Assembly: GCA_031285815.1 (NCBI GenBank)
Contig: JAITVM010000102.1
Span: forward strand, 1 to 8,090
Reading direction: 5' to 3'
DNA length: 8,090 nucleotides
Source of the DNA: Clostridiales bacterium
Lineage (GTDB): Bacteria > Bacillota > Clostridia > Lachnospirales > JAITVM01
The position numbers and the translations under genes are program-made. Shown piece after piece: positions 6,045-8,090 of the stretch. The notes under the pieces were generated by a model, which was not told where the DNA came from, did no database searches, and worked only from the letters and a program-made list of their open reading frames with translations. Positions within the stretch are counted from its first letter, which is position 1. Each line of letters opens with the position of its first letter.

Positions 6045-7079
6045 CTATAACTGGATCCAAGGCGCAAGCCCGTCAGGCTTGTCTGGGTTTGTCCCTGTCT
6101 CTATAGATTTATAATAAGCAACTAACTGGTTAATTAATATAAATGGCAAGCCCATAACTGGGTAGCTGAGGGCTTCCCCAAAGTATATATTATATACGCC
6201 ATCTAAAGGCATTTCTTCATTGGTATATGCAATAACCGTAGCGCCTTTTTTCTTAACATCTTCCAGCAAAGCTTTTTGTAGTTCTATTGAACCGCTTGAT
6301 AACGGCATTATTACAAGTGTATCTTTACCAATAAGGACCATAGGGCCATGGCGCAAATCCAACACATGGTGGTAATTGCTAGGAAGCTGGCAAATTTCTT
6401 TAAAGGCCAATGAACCTTCTTCACATATGCCGCCTATCTCTGCATCGCCTAACACAACTACATGGTCCCAAGGCAACAAAGCTATTTCTTTAAGTTTATC
6501 TTCCCATTGGGCTAAATATTTTTCGCCATCCCCTATTACTGACTCAAGCCCAGATAAAATATCTTTATCATTAGCTAATTCTGCTATTATATAAAGCCAA
6601 GCAAAATATAAACAAGAAACAGTCCTTGTTTGGCATACACTGTTATCAAACGCCCAAGGCATTTCTAACGCAACATTGCTAAGGCTGCCTATTGGTGTCC
6701 CTACTTTGCATGTCATCGATACTACTTTCACGTTACTATTGTTATTTTTTATGGCTTCAACAGCACGGATAATTTCGCTGGTCTCACCGGAGCGGGTTAT
6801 GGCAACCACTACTGCATTGTCATATATATCTTTAAACCGGCCACTATGAATTAAAACCTCGCCTGCAGGAATAGCTAACGAGACCCGGCCCAGCCCGGCC
6901 ATTGTGATTTGGGCGCATGACTTTGCCAGTGAATAGCTAGAGCCACAACCTAAAAATATAACTATGCCATCTTTATTTTCTTCTAAAACCGATTTAATAG
7001 AAATTACAAATTGCGAAAGATACTCTTTTGATTTGCCCATAGATTGATACTGTTCTTTAATCTCATTTAATGTTAACAT
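6045..7079 (-). CDS. Double-SIS-domain sugar-phosphate isomerase/deaminase, AgaS-like
   Basis: A 344-residue cytosolic protein with two SIS (sugar isomerase) domains, built like the isomerase half of GlmS and like AgaS and FrlB. The first SIS domain (about 35-165) has LGCGSSYS at 43-50, PAGEVL at 71-76 and TRSGETSEII at 95-104, the phosphosugar-binding Ser/Thr loops. The second (about 200-330) has EEGSLAFKEICQLP at 220-233 and DLRHGPMVL at 241-249. Glu228 and His244 align by motif with the catalytic Glu and His of GlmS. There is no glutaminase domain, so synthesis of glucosamine-6-phosphate from glutamine is excluded. With a tagatose-type aldolase next to it, the likeliest role is deamination/isomerisation of galactosamine 6-phosphate to tagatose 6-phosphate. 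A deglycase of the FrlB/GfrF kind is the main alternative. E. coli AgaS is longer (about 384 residues). AAGGAAGG at 7087-7094 supports the ATG; the EIIA gene ends 20 bases upstream. Confidence 0.82.
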   Translation of the reverse strand: MLTLNEIKEQYQSMGKSKEYLSQFVISIKSVLEENKDGIVIFLGCGSSYSLAKSCAQITMAGLGRVSLAIPAGEVLIHSGRFKDIYDNAVVVAITRSGETSEIIRAVEAIKNNNSNVKVVSMTCKVGTPIGSLSNVALEMPWAFDNSVCQTRTVSCLYFAWLYIIAELANDKDILSGLESVIGDGEKYLAQWEDKLKEIALLPWDHVVVLGDAEIGGICEEGSLAFKEICQLPSNYHHVLDLRHGPMVLIGKDTLVIMPLSSGSIELQKALLEDVKKKGATVIAYTNEEMPLDGVYNIYFGEALSYPVMGLPFILINQLVAYYKSIETGTNPDKPDGLAPWIQL

Positions 7080-7086
7080 ATGGCCA

Positions 7087-7094
7087 CCTTCCTT
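7087..7094 (-). promoter_or_regulatory. Ribosome binding site of the SIS-domain gene
   Basis: On the minus strand AAGGAAGG lies seven bases before the ATG at 7079, within the 20-base gap after the EIIA stop. It fits independent initiation within one operon. Confidence 0.65.
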
Positions 7095-7099
7095 TGGGG

Positions 7100-7561
7100 T
7101 TAAATCCCATCGCCTTCCATTTTTTCTTTATTGTCTTCTATATTATTTTTTTTATTCTTTAAAGGGCGCATAAATAAATTTATGCCATCCCTGCCCTTTT
7201 CAATTAAACCCTTGGCCAATTCCTCAGCTTCCAGGCCACCGGATTCAAAAATCCCAGCTAAGGCAATCGGTAAATTTGCCCCGGATATAACTTCTAATTT
7301 TAAATTTGGGTTTTCCGCCTTAACCATAACAGACTGGTTATAAGGTGAACCCCCAACTAAGTCAGCCAAGATTAGGACACTGTCGCTAACTTTTAACAAC
7401 CCATTTATGGCCCCTAACAAATTAAGCTTTAAGTCGCCTGTGCTATGGGATTCTAAAAAATCTACACCTTTGACTTGTTCAGAAGCCCCGGCAACTAATT
7501 CAATAGCCGATACTACACCGGTTGCAAACTGGCCATGCCCTGTAATCAAAAACCCAACCAT
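7100..7561 (-). CDS. PTS EIIA component, mannose/N-acetylgalactosamine family
   Basis: A cytosolic phosphocarrier of the mannose-family phosphotransferase system. It takes phosphate from HPr and passes it to the EIIB subunit, which phosphorylates the sugar imported by EIIC/EIID. Started at the ATG at 7561 it has 153 residues. His9 in LITGHGQFATG is the phosphorylation site (His10 in E. coli ManX). Asp67 in ADLVGGSPYNQS occupies the place of the conserved active-site Asp, and SGANLPIAL at 93-101 matches the family's SGvNLP motif. The fold ends near residue 131; a charged tail of about 22 residues (KNKKNNIEDNKEKMEGDGI) follows and no EIIB domain is fused. An in-frame TTG at 7579 was rejected because its codons run through the AAAGGAGG ribosome binding site. 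It is probably cotranscribed with the SIS and aldolase genes, as agaF is in enterobacterial GalNAc clusters. Sugar specificity is inferred from context only. Confidence 0.88.
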   Translation of the reverse strand: MVGFLITGHGQFATGVVSAIELVAGASEQVKGVDFLESHSTGDLKLNLLGAINGLLKVSDSVLILADLVGGSPYNQSVMVKAENPNLKLEVISGANLPIALAGIFESGGLEAEELAKGLIEKGRDGINLFMRPLKNKKNNIEDNKEKMEGDGI

Positions 7562-7568
7562 ATGATGC

Positions 7569-7576
7569 CCTCCTTT
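7569..7576 (-). promoter_or_regulatory. Strong ribosome binding site that fixes the EIIA start
   Basis: On the minus strand AAAGGAGG lies seven bases before the ATG at 7561. A TTG at 7579 would begin inside this region and encode MKGGHH from the site itself, so the ATG is preferred. Confidence 0.85.
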
Positions 7577-7605
7577 CAAAACAATATGAAGCTAAAATAG
7601 GCACC

Positions 7606-7641
7606 AAAAAAAGCCCGGTGAACGTTCTTGTTCACCGAACT
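7606..7641 (-). terminator. Intrinsic terminator between the HAD and EIIA genes
   Basis: On the minus strand AGTTCGGTGAAC (7641-7630) pairs with GTTCACCGGGCT (7623-7612) over 12 bp, with two G-U pairs and the six-base loop AAGAAC, then a run of seven Ts. It starts 22 bases after the HAD stop and ends about 45 bases before the EIIA start. It should end or attenuate HAD transcription. I see no convincing promoter in the short gap before EIIA. Confidence 0.85.
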
Positions 7642-7663
7642 CACGCTTTATCACGTAAATAAT

Positions 7664-8090
7664 TTATATATTTTTTAAAACATATTGTATTGCTTCAGAC
7701 ACAGCGCTTTCCTCGTTACTTCTCCTACATATAAAATTGCTGGCTTTTTTAACCCCTTCCATTGCATTAGTTGGTGCCAAAGCAATACCGGCACATTTAA
7801 CCATAGCCAAATCATTTAGCCCATCACCAACTGCCGCTACATTTTTCATTTCCAGCTGCAAATGCTTTGCAAGGTATAAAAGCGCTATATCTTTTGTACT
7901 GCCCCGGCCCACTATATCAACAGTGTGGTCGCTTGAAAAAAAAGCGTTTAAATGGCTGTATTGCCCCACAAAACCCTGCACCATTTTGACTACTTCCAAA
8001 TCAAATGTATGTACCGTTATCATGTAGCAAGCCTTGCCATCTTTCAAATAATTTCGAAGTGTAGGTACAATTACTATGCCAATTTGCGTC
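7664..8090 (-). CDS. Cof-type HAD-superfamily phosphatase (C-terminal part, cut by window edge)
   Basis: The C-terminal part of a class IIB (Cof/YidA-like) haloacid dehalogenase-fold hydrolase, a family that dephosphorylates sugar phosphates and similar metabolites. The reading frame is open to the window edge, so the start and the nucleophile motif DxD lie outside. A TTG near 8047 is internal and not a start. About 141 residues are visible, beginning TQIGIVIVPTLRNY. The motif III Lys is in GRGSTKDIAL, and motif IV VGDGLNDLAM holds the Mg-binding Asp pair, followed by GIALAPTNAMEGVKKAS, the characteristic GvAmgNA...vk..A end of Cof proteins. A typical family member has 260-280 residues, so about half is missing. 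It lies upstream of the PTS EIIA gene on the same strand but is separated by a strong terminator. It may clear accumulated sugar phosphates, though the substrate is unknown. Confidence 0.88.
   Translation of the reverse strand, partial: TQIGIVIVPTLRNYLKDGKACYMITVHTFDLEVVKMVQGFVGQYSHLNAFFSSDHTVDIVGRGSTKDIALLYLAKHLQLEMKNVAAVGDGLNDLAMVKCAGIALAPTNAMEGVKKASNFICRRSNEESAVSEAIQYVLKNI

Noticed and set aside
7562..7579. EIIA start at TTG 7579
   Set aside because: Those codons are the ribosome binding site of the ATG at 7561, and the family begins just before the phosphorylated His.
7580..7663. Sigma-54 (-24/-12) promoter for the mannose-family PTS gene
   Set aside because: The nearest pattern on the minus strand, GG and GC after the T run, has a spacing one base too long and lacks the TGGCAC and TTGC contexts.
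8045..8047. Start of a short HAD protein at TTG 8047
   Set aside because: The frame continues open to the window edge with residues that fit the fold, so this is an internal Leu codon of a larger gene.
1..8090. CRISPR array, insertion sequence, tRNA or phage feature
   Set aside because: I saw no regularly spaced direct repeats, transposase motif, terminal repeats or cloverleaf sequence on either strand. The dense minor frames opposite metH and the SIS gene are codon-bias shadows.

Overview
This is an AT-rich stretch of bacterial chromosome, most likely from an anaerobic member of the Bacillota (Clostridia-like). Three things suggest that: strong AAGGAGG-type ribosome binding sites, a TTG start, and a methionine synthase whose reactivation domain is a separate protein, an arrangement known from Thermotoga and common in Clostridia. 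This is inferred from style and gene content; there is no rRNA or other marker to fix the taxon.

Layout. Bases 1-238 hold no gene I can defend, only a possible 3' end of a plus-strand gene at the left edge and a GC-rich hairpin pair that probably ends the next gene. Bases 239-898 (minus) encode an HD-domain phosphohydrolase-like protein of unknown substrate. A 215-bp divergent intergenic region follows. Then comes a plus-strand methionine operon (1114-5054): metF (methylenetetrahydrofolate reductase), a stand-alone cobalamin-dependent methionine synthase reactivation protein that overlaps the metF stop, and metH with homocysteine, folate, cap and cobalamin domains but no fused reactivation domain. 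A strong, probably bidirectional, terminator at 5081-5125 separates it from the convergent minus-strand genes.

The right half (5136-8090, minus) is a sugar-phosphate catabolic cluster. In transcription order it holds the C-terminal part of a Cof-type HAD phosphatase (cut by the window edge), an intrinsic terminator, a mannose-family PTS EIIA protein, a double-SIS sugar-phosphate isomerase/deaminase, and a class II tagatose-bisphosphate-type aldolase. The order EIIA - SIS - aldolase parallels agaF-agaS-kbaY of the N-acetylgalactosamine/galactosamine cluster of enterobacteria. The membrane PTS subunits, a deacetylase and a tagatose-6-phosphate kinase are not in the window.

How the genes work together. 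In the left operon MetF makes 5-methyl-THF, MetH transfers the methyl group through cobalamin to homocysteine, and the reactivation protein should rescue cob(II)alamin MetH using AdoMet and an electron donor. In the right cluster an amino sugar would be phosphorylated on import by the PTS, deaminated/isomerised by the SIS enzyme, phosphorylated again by a kinase not seen here, and cleaved to triose phosphates by the aldolase. I see no clearly new system. The points most worth a second look are the substituted arginine in the AdoMet signature of the reactivation protein, the intrinsic terminator inside the sugar cluster, and the unexplained left edge.
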